Shown here: positions 52,868 through 60,775 of the stretch, piece by piece
Position numbering within the stretch: position 1 is the stretch's first letter
How the letters are laid out: each line of letters starts with the position of its first letter
Origin: CAWCWK01 sp963842125
GTDB lineage: Bacteria; Pseudomonadota; Alphaproteobacteria; Rhizobiales; CAWCWK01
Direction: 5' to 3'
DNA length: 64,000 nt
Assembly (NCBI GenBank): GCA_963842125.1
Contig: CAWJFE010000001.1
Location: forward strand, 744,001 to 808,000
Program-made: the position numbers and the translations under genes
Notes under the pieces: generated by a model
What the model was told of the DNA's origin: nothing
The model's input: the letters and a program-made list of their open reading frames with translations, nothing else
Database searches by the model: none

Positions 52868-54118
52868 CTATTCACCGGGCTCGACCCGCTCCGCTTCCTT
52901 GGCCTCGCCCGGCGCGCTTGCGTCCCGGGCGGGGCGGGCGCGGGTGCGGCGGGCGCGGCGATCGACCCGGACGCGCTTGATGCGGCGCGGATCCGCGTCG
53001 AGGATCTCGAATTCGAGCCGGTCCGGCCCCGAGATCAGCTCGCCCCGTACCGGCACGCGGCCGGCCAGCGTCGCGATGAGGCCGCCGAGCGTATCGACGT
53101 CCTCGGCCGCCTCGCCCATCGATTCGAGGTCGAGACCGCGCCCGGCATGATCGCGCAGCGCCGTGTCGACATCCTCCAGGCTCGCCCGCGCATCGACGAT
53201 GAGGCCGCCGACGGGGTGGGGCGTGATGGGCGGCGTGTCGTCCTCGTCGTGCTCGTCCTCGATATCGCCGACGACCTCCTCGATGAGGTCCTCGATCGTC
53301 ACGAGCCCATCCGTGCCGCCATATTCATCGATCACGAGCGCCATATGGACGCGTCGGGTCTGCATCTGCACCATCAGGTCGATGACCGGCATCGAGGGGG
53401 GCACGTAGAGGACCGGGCGAACGAGCTTGGTCTCGTGGATCGGCACCTCGAGATCGACCTCGGCGAGGGCGGCGGCGGCCTTGCCGGAGATGGCGGCCAC
53501 GGTCTCGACATCCTCCGCATCGCGCACCGCCTCGGCCCGCGCGGCCATCTCGTCGACGAAGCGCTCGGCCGTTCCGCTGACGGGGAGGAGATGGCTCACG
53601 AGATCCTTGATGTGGACCATGCCCCGGGCATCGTCGAGCACGTCGTGGAAGACCGGCAGGCGGCTATGTCCGGCCGTGCGGAAGGTCATGAGGAGGGTGC
53701 CCAGCGGCGTCGCGTCATCGACGGCTATGACGTCGGCACGCGGCACCATCACGTCCTCCACGCGCCGCTCGCGCAGCTGGAGGATGTTGCGGAGCATGGC
53801 CCGCTCCTCGGGCGAGAACCCGTCGGCTGGCGCGTCGGTATCGAGCGGATCGGGCGCCGCGATCTCGCGGGCCAGCTCGTCGGCGAGGCTGGCGCGGAGC
53901 GAGAGCTGGCGCAGGCCGAAACGGGCGCGAACCCGATCGAGAAGCTTGGGGCGGGCCGCACCGGCGTCAGATGGTTGAGCATCGGGCGCCTGGGCATCTC
54001 GCACCTGGACATCGCGTGCCTGCACATCGGACGTCTGGGCGAGAGGGAGGTGAGGCTGAGGTTCGGCAGGCGCATCCGTCGGCTGCGGCGACGGTGCGGG
54101 ATCGGGCGAGGACGGCAT
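52868..54118 (-). CDS. Hemolysin-family/CorC-type protein with CBS pair and transporter-associated domain
   Basis: This is a 416-residue cytoplasmic protein of the CorC/TlyC group, without the N-terminal DUF21 membrane domain. Residues 1-60 are Pro/Ala/Gln-rich and unstructured. Then come ERAMLRNILQLRERRVEDVMVPRADVIAV (CBS1), HSRLPVFHDVLDDARGMVHIKDL, a second CBS (VIDLMVQMQTRRVHMALVIDEYGGTDGLVTIEDLIEEVVGDI) and the CorC_HlyC domain (LGGLIATLAGRVPVRGE). An insertion of about 40 residues lies between the CBS motifs. The usual role is in metal ion homeostasis. In relatives it is followed by lnt; here a hairpin and repeat follow. Confidence 0.88.
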   Translation of the reverse strand: MPSSPDPAPSPQPTDAPAEPQPHLPLAQTSDVQARDVQVRDAQAPDAQPSDAGAARPKLLDRVRARFGLRQLSLRASLADELAREIAAPDPLDTDAPADGFSPEERAMLRNILQLRERRVEDVMVPRADVIAVDDATPLGTLLMTFRTAGHSRLPVFHDVLDDARGMVHIKDLVSHLLPVSGTAERFVDEMAARAEAVRDAEDVETVAAISGKAAAALAEVDLEVPIHETKLVRPVLYVPPSMPVIDLMVQMQTRRVHMALVIDEYGGTDGLVTIEDLIEEVVGDIEDEHDEDDTPPITPHPVGGLIVDARASLEDVDTALRDHAGRGLDLESMGEAAEDVDTLGGLIATLAGRVPVRGELISGPDRLEFEILDADPRRIKRVRVDRRARRTRARPARDASAPGEAKEAERVEPGE

Positions 54119-54185
54119 GGAGTTCCGGGGCGTTTATCGGGAGGGGGCCGGTCTAATCTATCCCGCTTCGGCCCGGGCCACCATC

Positions 54186-54300
54186 ACCCATGATGACGGG
54201 TAGCGTCTCAGTTTGAAATCCGCCGATCTTGATGACGGTCTCGCGCGAGGCCCGTGCCTCCCCGTCAGTCTCGGGTCGATGCCCGAGTATGACGGCTTGG
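54186..54300. repeat. Family-C repeat, partial/diverged copy 4
   Basis: The core CTCGGG-TCGATG-CCCGAG followed by TATGACGG (54270-54294) matches the family-C hairpin and its flank. Upstream similarity is weak. It lies in the ybeY-corC gap, close to a family-B-like remnant that begins at the ybeY stop. Confidence 0.5.
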
Positions 54301-54319
54301 ATCAGGGTCGCCGCTCGGA

Positions 54320-54343
54320 CCAAGCCTTGCCGGAACCGCTCTA
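54320..54343 (-). repeat. Family-B-like remnant at the ybeY stop codon
   Basis: Read on the minus strand, the ybeY stop is followed immediately by family-B text: TAGAGCGGTTCC, compared with TAGAGCCGTTCC after cbiD and TAAAGCCGTTCC after flgI. Only this first part is recognisable. It is a third case of the same junction. Confidence 0.45.
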
Positions 54344-54982
54344 GCCGTAGGGATCGGCAATACCGAGCGTGGCGAGGATGCGGGTCTCGGCCGTCTCCAT
54401 CGCTGCGGCGTCGTCGGTCCCGTCATGCGTCTCGCCCGCGAGGTGGAGCGTGCCGTGGACGATGAGGTGGAGGGTGTGATCGCGTAACGACACGCCTTCG
54501 TCGTCCGCATCCCGCACGACGGTCTCATAAGCCAGCGCGATATCGCCCAAGGGGACGGGTTCGCCGACCTCGGCCGCCATCTCGGCCGCCTGGGGGTGGG
54601 CCGGAAACGAGAGGACGTCGGTGCTCTTGTCGATCCCGCGATGGGCGGCGTTGAGGGCGCGCTGGCTCGCATCGTCGGAGAGAAGGACGGTCACGAGCCC
54701 CTCCCCCACGCGGTCCGACAACGCCGCGCGAATGGCCTGCGCGATGTCGTCCTCCAGATCATGCGCCTCCCAACGCGCATCCTCCGCGACGATATCGACG
54801 TCAATGCCTCGCGCCGGCGGGCTGGATGCGCCTTGGGGCGTCGTTTCGCCTCGCGCCGGCGGGCTGGATGCGCCTTGGGGCGTCGTTTCGCCTCGCGCCA
54901 GAGGGCTGGATTCGTCTTGCCCCAGCGAGTCGGGTTCGGCTGGCGTCGAAGGCGCTGGATCGGGATGCGTATCCTCCGGCAT
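54341..54982 (-). CDS. ybeY: Endoribonuclease YbeY (rRNA maturation factor)
   Basis: YbeY is a metal-dependent RNase for 16S rRNA 3' processing and ribosome quality control. The catalytic zinc site is VHGTLHLAGETH, which keeps the three histidines at the usual spacing (H-x3-H-x5-H), although the usual GYDH reads GETH here. KSTDVLSFPAHP and LGDIALAYETV are also typical. At 213 residues it is longer than the usual 155-170, because of a Pro/Ser/Thr-rich N-terminal extension of about 60 residues built partly from a 14-residue repeat. The start ATG is 54982, three bases from the phoH stop. Confidence 0.88.
   Translation of the reverse strand: MPEDTHPDPAPSTPAEPDSLGQDESSPLARGETTPQGASSPPARGETTPQGASSPPARGIDVDIVAEDARWEAHDLEDDIAQAIRAALSDRVGEGLVTVLLSDDASQRALNAAHRGIDKSTDVLSFPAHPQAAEMAAEVGEPVPLGDIALAYETVVRDADDEGVSLRDHTLHLIVHGTLHLAGETHDGTDDAAAMETAETRILATLGIADPYG
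54806..54906 (-). repeat. 42-bp tandem repeat in the ybeY N-terminal extension
   Basis: Two identical 42-bp units (54806-54847 and 54848-54889) and a partial third (54890-54906) encode the peptide SSPPARGETTPQGA. Unit length is a multiple of three. The repeat lies wholly in the poorly conserved extension, before the YbeY fold. Confidence 0.85.
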
Positions 54983-54984
54983 GC

Positions 54985-56130
54985 CTAGTTCGCCGCTGAA
55001 GACGCGGGCGCGCCGTCCCTCAGCAGGCCCGTGTCGCGCGGACCATCGGGCCGCCCGCCAGGGTTGGGAGCGTGGCCGGACGAGTGACCGAGCGACTGGC
55101 TCCGCGCGGCGCCGATCCTCTCATAGGCCGCGACGATGCGCCCGACGAGCTCGTGCCGCACCACGTCCTCGGACGTGAACCGGGCATGGCCGATCCCCTT
55201 GACGCCGCGCAGCACCTGCATCGCCTCGACGAGGCCCGAGACGGTGCCCCGTGGCAGGTCGATCTGGCTCTCGTCGCCATTGACGACCATGCGGGAGTTC
55301 TCGCCGAGGCGCGTGAGGAACATCTTCATCTGCATCGACGTCGTGTTCTGCGCCTCGTCGAGAATGACGAAGGCGTTGGAGAGCGTGCGCCCGCGCATGA
55401 AGGCCAGGGGCGCGACCTCGATCACGCCCGCCGCGATCGCCTTCTCGATCTTGTCGGCCTGCATCGTGTCGCCGAGCGCGTCGTAGAGCGGGCGCAGGTA
55501 AGGGTCGACCTTGTCCTTCATGTCGCCGGGCAGGAAGCCCAGCTTCTCGCCCGCCTCGACCGCCGGACGCGACAGGATGATCCGGTCGATCGCGCCCCGC
55601 TCCAGAAGGCTTACCGCGTAGAGAACCGCGAGATAGGTCTTGCCCGTGCCCGCCGGCCCAGTGGCCAGCACCAGCTCATGCTTCTCCAGAAGCCCCATAT
55701 ACTCGCTCTGCGCGGGCGTGCGGGCGGTGATGGTCTTCCTGCGGGTGCGGATCTCGCGGCGCGGGCCGCGGGGTGGATCGACCGGGCCATCGCCGGTCGT
55801 CGCGACGAGCGGCAGCTCTTCGGTATGCGCCGACATGCGGATTGCGCCATCGACCTCGCCGAGACCGATCTCCTGGCCTTCGGTAGCCCGAACGTAGAGT
55901 TCATGCAGCACGTCGCGCGCATGTTTGGCCGCGCCGACGTCGCCTGCGATCGCGACGACGTTGCCGCGCGGCGTCAGGCGCACGTCGAGCCGCTGCTCGA
56001 TGAGGGCGAGATGGGCGTCGGCCTCTCCGACGACGGCGCTCAGGCACGCATTGTCGGCGAAGGTGACGTTGAGCGGAGAGGCGCCATCGCTCGTGACGGC
56101 GACATCGCGGAGGGTTTCGGGGCCCGCCAT
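54985..56130 (-). CDS. phoH: PhoH family ATPase/RNA-binding protein
   Basis: This 381-residue cytoplasmic P-loop protein is linked to phosphate starvation and RNA metabolism in other bacteria. An N-terminal KH-like region (about residues 20-100) precedes RTRRKTITARTPAQSEYMGLLEKHELVLATGPAGTGKTYLAV, with Walker A GPAGTGKT, then LSRPAVEAGEKLGFLPGDMKDKVDPYLRP and Walker B VILDEAQNTTSMQMKMFLTRLG. The length is normal for alphaproteobacteria. It is coupled to ybeY in the conserved miaB-phoH-ybeY-corC string; here a cupin gene separates it from miaB. Confidence 0.93.
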   Translation of the reverse strand: MAGPETLRDVAVTSDGASPLNVTFADNACLSAVVGEADAHLALIEQRLDVRLTPRGNVVAIAGDVGAAKHARDVLHELYVRATEGQEIGLGEVDGAIRMSAHTEELPLVATTGDGPVDPPRGPRREIRTRRKTITARTPAQSEYMGLLEKHELVLATGPAGTGKTYLAVLYAVSLLERGAIDRIILSRPAVEAGEKLGFLPGDMKDKVDPYLRPLYDALGDTMQADKIEKAIAAGVIEVAPLAFMRGRTLSNAFVILDEAQNTTSMQMKMFLTRLGENSRMVVNGDESQIDLPRGTVSGLVEAMQVLRGVKGIGHARFTSEDVVRHELVGRIVAAYERIGAARSQSLGHSSGHAPNPGGRPDGPRDTGLLRDGAPASSAAN

Positions 56131-56257
56131 CTTAAGCGGAACGTCCTTCGATCATGCGAATAACACACATCCTTCAGGAGATGCGGACGGGCGCTGTGCC
56201 CGATCCTCGGCCTTCAAGATGGCGCGCGAGAAGGATGATCTCAAGGCACCGAACGCA

Positions 56258-56596
56258 TTATGTGGAATACCGATCGCCGCGGCTTTGCGGCGCAGACACG
56301 ACGAGAAACTCGACCGGTCGGTCCGAGAGGTTACGCGCTCGATGGGGCATGCCGGGTGGTACGTGAAGACCTTGGCGCGCGTCGAGCACATGCGCGGCAC
56401 CGTCCATCTCCAGCGTCAGCGCACCCTCGAGGACATAGAAAAACTGACGCGCCACCGCGTGATAATGCCGGATCTCGGCGCGATCCGGCGGCATGCACTC
56501 CTCGATGACGGCAAGGTCGGGCCCTTCGAGAAGAGGCCATCCTTCACAGTCCCCCTGCCAGAGATAGCGGGTCGCTATATCGCGATCGACGACCAC
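56258..56596 (-). CDS. Small cupin-domain protein
   Basis: This 112-residue single beta-barrel protein has the two cupin motifs: HYHAVARQFFYVLEGALTLEMDG and PPGMPHRARNLSDRPVEFLVV. The second motif keeps H, but motif 1 is HYH-x3-Q rather than HxH-x4-E-x6-G, so metal binding may be weaker or different. It begins at GTG 56596, which overlaps the miaB stop by one base (TAGTG), so it is translationally coupled to miaB. Such a gene is not usual between miaB and phoH, so it looks like a local addition. Its substrate is unknown. Confidence 0.8.
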   Translation of the reverse strand: MVVDRDIATRYLWQGDCEGWPLLEGPDLAVIEECMPPDRAEIRHYHAVARQFFYVLEGALTLEMDGAAHVLDARQGLHVPPGMPHRARNLSDRPVEFLVVSAPQSRGDRYST

Positions 56597-57966
56597 TAAG
56601 CCGCCATCTCGGCCAGAAGGACGCCGGCGAGCGAGTTGGGGCCGGCGCTCTCGATGAGGGCCGGCACGATCCGGCCGGACAGGCTCGTCGGCGCATCGAT
56701 GACGACGGATTGGAGATAGGGCGAGCGGGCGATCATCTGACCCGCATGGCGGCCGGGCTTCTCGACCAACACGTCGAGGTGACGCCCGACGCAGGACGCG
56801 TTGAAGGCGACCTGATCGGCATTGAGACGCGCGTTGAGACGCGCGAGCCGCTCGGTCTTCACGGCCTCGGGCACCTGGGCGTCGGCATCGGCCGCCGGCG
56901 TGCCGGGGCGGGTCGAGTACTTGAACGAGAAGGCCTGCGCGTAGCCGACCTCCGCCGCCAGCGCCAACGTCTCCTCGAACTCCGCATCCGTCTCGCCCGG
57001 AAAGCCGACGATGAAATCGGAGGAGAGCGCGATGTCGGGCCGCGCCTCGCGAATGCGGTCGATGAGCGCGAGATACTCCGCCGCCGTATGCCGGCGGTTC
57101 ATCGCCTTGAGGACCCGGTCGGAGCCCGATTGTACCGGAAGATGAAGATAGGGCATGACGGCGCCGAGATCGCGATGGGCAGCGAGCAGTTCGTCGTCCA
57201 TGTCGCGCGGGTGCGACGTCGTGTAGCGCAGCCGCGCGAGGCCGGGGATCTCGGCCAGCCGGAAGAGAAGCCGTCCCAGTCCCCATTCCGCGCCGTCCGG
57301 CCCCGCCCCGTGATAGGCGTTGACGTTCTGGCCGAGCAGCGTGATCTCGCGCACGCCGGCCGCCGAGAGCGCCTCGGCCTCGGCGACGACATCGGCGACG
57401 GAGCGGGAATATTCAGCGCCCCGCGTATAGGGCACGACGCAGAAGGCGCAGAACTTGTCGCAGCCCTCCTGCACGGTCAGGAACGCCGTCCGCGCGCCGG
57501 CGTCCTTTCGCACCACCGGACGCTTGGGCAGGGCCGCGAACTTGTCCTCGACCGGGAACTCGGTCTCGACGACGGCCGCGCCGCCGGCGCGCACCCGGTC
57601 GATGATGTCGCCCAGATGGTGGTAGCTCTGCGGGCCGACGACGAGATCGACGACGGGCGCGCGCCGCGTGATCTCGTCGCCTTCGGCCTGCGCGACGCAT
57701 CCCGTGACGCCGACCATCACCTCGCGCCCTTCCGCCTTCGCCTCGGCCTTCAGCACCCGCAGCCGGCCGAGTTCGGAATAGACCTTCTCGGCCGCCCGCT
57801 CGCGGATGTGGCAGGTGTTGAGAAGGACGAGGTCGGCCTCCGCCTGATCGTCCGTCGGCGCATAGCCCTTGGCGCTCAGCGCCTCGGCCATGCGTTCGGA
57901 ATCATAGACGTTCATCTGGCAGCCATAGGTGCGGATGAAGGCGCGTTTCTGGGGCGTGTCGGTCAT
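56596..57966 (-). CDS. miaB: tRNA-2-methylthio-N6-dimethylallyladenosine synthase MiaB
   Basis: MiaB is a radical SAM methylthiotransferase that adds methylthio to i6A37 of tRNA. The 456-residue protein has the UPF0004 domain with the three auxiliary cluster cysteines (TYGCQMN, LLNTCHIRE, VTGCVAQ), the radical SAM motif EGCDKFCAFCVVPYTRG (C-x3-C-x2-C), and a C-terminal TRAM domain (VEKPGRHAGQMIARSPYLQSV). Methylthiotransferase landmarks GREITLLGQNVNAYHG-like and HLPVQSGSDRVLKAMNRRHT are present. The start at 57966 (MTDTPQKRAFIRTYGCQMN) is preferred over the longer frame. Confidence 0.95.
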   Translation of the reverse strand: MTDTPQKRAFIRTYGCQMNVYDSERMAEALSAKGYAPTDDQAEADLVLLNTCHIRERAAEKVYSELGRLRVLKAEAKAEGREVMVGVTGCVAQAEGDEITRRAPVVDLVVGPQSYHHLGDIIDRVRAGGAAVVETEFPVEDKFAALPKRPVVRKDAGARTAFLTVQEGCDKFCAFCVVPYTRGAEYSRSVADVVAEAEALSAAGVREITLLGQNVNAYHGAGPDGAEWGLGRLLFRLAEIPGLARLRYTTSHPRDMDDELLAAHRDLGAVMPYLHLPVQSGSDRVLKAMNRRHTAAEYLALIDRIREARPDIALSSDFIVGFPGETDAEFEETLALAAEVGYAQAFSFKYSTRPGTPAADADAQVPEAVKTERLARLNARLNADQVAFNASCVGRHLDVLVEKPGRHAGQMIARSPYLQSVVIDAPTSLSGRIVPALIESAGPNSLAGVLLAEMAA

Positions 57967-58096
57967 GGAGCGCTTATAGCGGTCGCCCCGCCGATTGCGA
58001 AAGGTCCCTTGCCGAGATCGGGACGGGATTCGAGGGTTGGGTCGCGAAGCGCCACCAGCAGCCGTCGCCAGCATGGCGAAGCCGGTTGCCTGTCCG

Positions 58097-59167
58097 CTAG
58101 CTCTTGTCCAGCAATCGCTGAACGACCTGGGCCGTATAATCCACCACCGGCACGATCCGCGCGTAGTTGAGCCGCGTCGGGCCGATGACGCCCAAGACCC
58201 CGACCACGCTCTCGCGCGTGTCGTGATAGGGCGCGGTCACGAGCGAGGAGCCCGAGAGCGAGAAGAGCTTGTTCTCCGAACCGATGAAGATGCGCACGCC
58301 CTCGCCGTCATCGGCCGCGCCCAGCAAACGGACGATCTCCTGCTTTCGCTCCAGATCGTCGAAGAGATGGCGCACGCGTGTGAGGTCCTCGGCGGCGCCG
58401 ACATTCTCGAGCAAGTTCGCGCGGCCCCGCACGATCAGCGTCGGCGGCCGCCCGGCGCCCGTCTCGGCGGCGACCGCGAGCCCGGCCTCGATCACGCTCG
58501 CCGTCAGCCGGTCGATCTCGGCGCGCGCCTCGGCTTCGGCGCGCTGCATCTCGGCCCGCGCCTCCGCGATCGTGCGCCCGGCGAGATAGGCGTTGAGATA
58601 GTTGCCCGCCTGCACGAGCGCCGATGCGGGCAGCCCGGGGTCGAGCGGGATGACCCGGTTCTCGACCGTGCCGTCCTCGCCCACCAGCACGACGAGCGCT
58701 TTCGAGGGCTCCAGCCGGACGAACTCGATATGGCGCAGTCGGAGATCGCGCGTCGTCGCCATCACCACGCCGGCGCCGCGGCTGAGGCCGGAGAGGAGTT
58801 GGCTCGCGCGCGCCAGCACGTCCTGCGTGCCGCCCTCCCCCACTTCGCCCTCGCCTGTGGGGGCCTGAAGCCCGCGCTCGATCTCGTCCCGCTCCGGCCG
58901 GGCGAGCGCGCCGGTCTCGAGGAACGCATCGACGAAGAAGCGCAGCCCCGCCTGCGTCGGCAAGCGACCGGCACTGGTGTGGGGCGCGGCGAGGAGCCCG
59001 AGCGCCTCGAGATCGGCCATCACGCTCCGGACCGAGGCGGCCGAGAGCTGGATCGGCAGGCCCTGTGCCAGATGCTTCGAGCCGACGGGCACGCCGGTCT
59101 CCAGATAGGCATCCACGATGTGGCGGAAGATGGTGCCGGCGCGGTCGTCGAGCTCGAAGGGCTGCAT
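58097..59167 (-). CDS. hrcA: Heat-inducible transcription repressor HrcA
   Basis: HrcA represses chaperone genes by binding CIRCE operators. The 356-residue protein has an N-terminal winged helix (RAGTIFRHIVDAYLETGVPVGSKHL, then SAASVRSVMADLEALGLLAAPHTSAGRLPTQAGLRFFVD) and the GAF-like dimerisation region ending VVGVLGVIGPTRLNYARIVPVVDYTAQVVQRLL. The family residues are intact. No CIRCE element is found in this window, including before dnaK, grpE or hrcA, so its target is probably groESL elsewhere. It diverges from rph; in many relatives grpE lies right behind it, but not here. Confidence 0.94.
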   Translation of the reverse strand: MQPFELDDRAGTIFRHIVDAYLETGVPVGSKHLAQGLPIQLSAASVRSVMADLEALGLLAAPHTSAGRLPTQAGLRFFVDAFLETGALARPERDEIERGLQAPTGEGEVGEGGTQDVLARASQLLSGLSRGAGVVMATTRDLRLRHIEFVRLEPSKALVVLVGEDGTVENRVIPLDPGLPASALVQAGNYLNAYLAGRTIAEARAEMQRAEAEARAEIDRLTASVIEAGLAVAAETGAGRPPTLIVRGRANLLENVGAAEDLTRVRHLFDDLERKQEIVRLLGAADDGEGVRIFIGSENKLFSLSGSSLVTAPYHDTRESVVGVLGVIGPTRLNYARIVPVVDYTAQVVQRLLDKS

Positions 59168-59233
59168 GGGTGGGATGCGGACCGCGTTGGGGGGGTACCC
59201 TTGCGATGTAGGCGCCGCCGCTGGTCCCGTCCA

Positions 59234-59247
59234 GTTTCACGTGAAAC
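59234..59247. promoter_or_regulatory. Candidate parS centromere site
   Basis: GTTTCACGTGAAAC is a perfect 14-bp palindrome equal to the core of the 16-bp bacterial parS (TGTTTCACGTGAAACA); the outer pair differs (A and C). It lies in the hrcA-rph divergent gap. Chance occurrence of this word in 64 kb is very unlikely. parS sites cluster near oriC, and hrcA and rph are often origin-proximal in alphaproteobacteria. Confidence 0.6.
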
Positions 59248-59348
59248 CTGCCCGATCTTCCTTCGCGCACCGCTTCCTCCTCCCGCACTAGCCCCCCTCC
59301 CCCGCATTCGCTAAGACGCGCCCGACACTCCCAACCGGACGAAACCCC

Positions 59349-60071
59349 ATGACCGTCATCCGCCCTTCCGGCCGCGCCTTCGACGAGATGCGCCGCGTCA
59401 CGCTGGAACGCGGCGTGATGCGCCACGCCGAGGGCTCGTGCCTCGTCAAGTTCGGCGACACGCACGTCCTCTGCTCGGCCAGCGTCGAGACGAGCGTGCC
59501 GCGCTGGCTGAAGAATACGGGCAAGGGTTGGGTGACGGCCGAATACGCCATGCTGCCCCGCGCCACGCACGAGCGGATGCGCCGCGAGGTCTCGAAGGGC
59601 GGCCCGTCCGGCCGCACGCAGGAGATCCAGCGCCTGATCGGGCGGTCCTTGCGCGCCGTCGTCGACATGAAGGCGCTCGGCGAGAAGCAGATCTCGATCG
59701 ATTGCGACGTGCTCCAGGCCGATGGCGGCACGCGAACCGCCTCGATCACGGGCGCCTGGGTGGCGCTCAACGACGCCGTCGCCTGGATGATCGAGCGCGG
59801 GCTCCTCTCCACCTCCCCGATCCGCGACCATGTTGCCGCCATCTCCTGCGGCGTCTATCGGGGCGAGCCGGTGATGGATCTCGACTACCCGGAGGATTCG
59901 GAGGCCGAGACGGACGGCAATTTCGTCATGACCGGGCGCGGCGGCCTCGTCGAGATCCAGGCGACGGCCGAGGACGAGCCGATGAGCCGGGCGCATTTCG
60001 ACGCGCTGATGGCCTTGGCCGAGACCGGCACCAAGCGCCTCGTCGACCTCCAGAAGCTCAGCATAGAATGA
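59349..60071 (+). CDS. rph: Ribonuclease PH
   Basis: RNase PH is a phosphorolytic 3'-5' exonuclease that trims tRNA 3' ends and makes nucleoside diphosphates. The 240-residue length is canonical. Landmarks: IRPSGRAFDEMRRVTLERGVMRHAEGSCLVKFGDTHVLC, GWVTAEYAMLPRATHER, SGRTQEIQRLIGRSLRAVVD (phosphate and RNA-binding arginines), DCDVLQADGGTRTASITGA and LDYPEDSEAETDGNFVMT. It starts an operon: its TGA overlaps the rdgB ATG (ATGA). Confidence 0.96.
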   Translation: MTVIRPSGRAFDEMRRVTLERGVMRHAEGSCLVKFGDTHVLCSASVETSVPRWLKNTGKGWVTAEYAMLPRATHERMRREVSKGGPSGRTQEIQRLIGRSLRAVVDMKALGEKQISIDCDVLQADGGTRTASITGAWVALNDAVAWMIERGLLSTSPIRDHVAAISCGVYRGEPVMDLDYPEDSEAETDGNFVMTGRGGLVEIQATAEDEPMSRAHFDALMALAETGTKRLVDLQKLSIE

Positions 60072-60703
60072 GGCGGCTTGAGCGCGGCGAGCGCCTCGTC
60101 CTCGCGACCCACAATGCGGGCAAGCTCGCCGAGTTTCGCGAACTCGGCCAACCCTATGGCCTCGACATCGTCTCCGCCGGCGCGCTCGACCTGCCCGAGC
60201 CCGACGAGACCGGCGACAGCTTCGTCGCCAATGCCCGCATCAAGGCCGAGGCGGCGATGAAAGCGACAGGCCTGCCCGCGCTCTCCGACGATTCCGGCCT
60301 CGCGGTCGAGGGGTTGGGCGGCGCGCCCGGCATTCATTCGGCGCGTTGGGCCGGCCCCGACAAGGATTTCTCCGGTGCCATGGCCCGCGTCGCCCAAGGG
60401 CTCGACGCGGCCGGTCTCTTCGATCCCGACCGCCGGGCCCATTTCAACGCGACGCTCGTACTCCTCTGGCCGGATGGTGAGGAGGCCGTCGTCGAGGGTC
60501 TCGTCCACGGTCTCATCGTCCCCCCGCGCGGCACATCGGGTTTCGGCTACGACCCTTGCTTTCAGCCCGACGGCTACGACAAGACCTTCGGCGAGATGAC
60601 CTCGGCCGAAAAGCACGGCTGGAGCCCCGGCAAACCCGCCCTCTCCCACCGCGCCCGGGCTTTTGCCGAGCTGGCCGAGACACGGTTTCCCGAACCGGCC
60701 TGA
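60068..60703 (+). CDS. rdgB: RdgB/HAM1 family non-canonical purine NTP pyrophosphatase
   Basis: RdgB hydrolyses ITP, dITP and XTP to the monophosphates so that deaminated purines are kept out of DNA. The 211-residue protein has LVLATHNAGKLAEFREL (nucleotide-binding SxNxxK-like motif), DETGDSFVANARIKAEAAM, the catalytic LSDDSGLAVEGLGGAPGIHSARW, and GTSGFGYDPCFQPDGYDKTFGEM...KHGWSPGKPALSHRARAF. The ATG at 60068 overlaps the rph stop. The pair is followed by hemW 73 bases later, the usual rhizobial order. Confidence 0.95.
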   Translation: MRRLERGERLVLATHNAGKLAEFRELGQPYGLDIVSAGALDLPEPDETGDSFVANARIKAEAAMKATGLPALSDDSGLAVEGLGGAPGIHSARWAGPDKDFSGAMARVAQGLDAAGLFDPDRRAHFNATLVLLWPDGEEAVVEGLVHGLIVPPRGTSGFGYDPCFQPDGYDKTFGEMTSAEKHGWSPGKPALSHRARAFAELAETRFPEPA

Positions 60704-60775
60704 CGGAAGGCGGTTTAAGCTGCCTTCGTCCGCATCCCAGACAAACGAACGTCGCGTTAAGGCTAACGCGGTGTT

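Noticed and set aside
58000..59348. CIRCE operator for hrcA
   Set aside because: No TTAGCACTC-N9-GAGTGCTAA-like sequence is present here or before dnaK or grpE.
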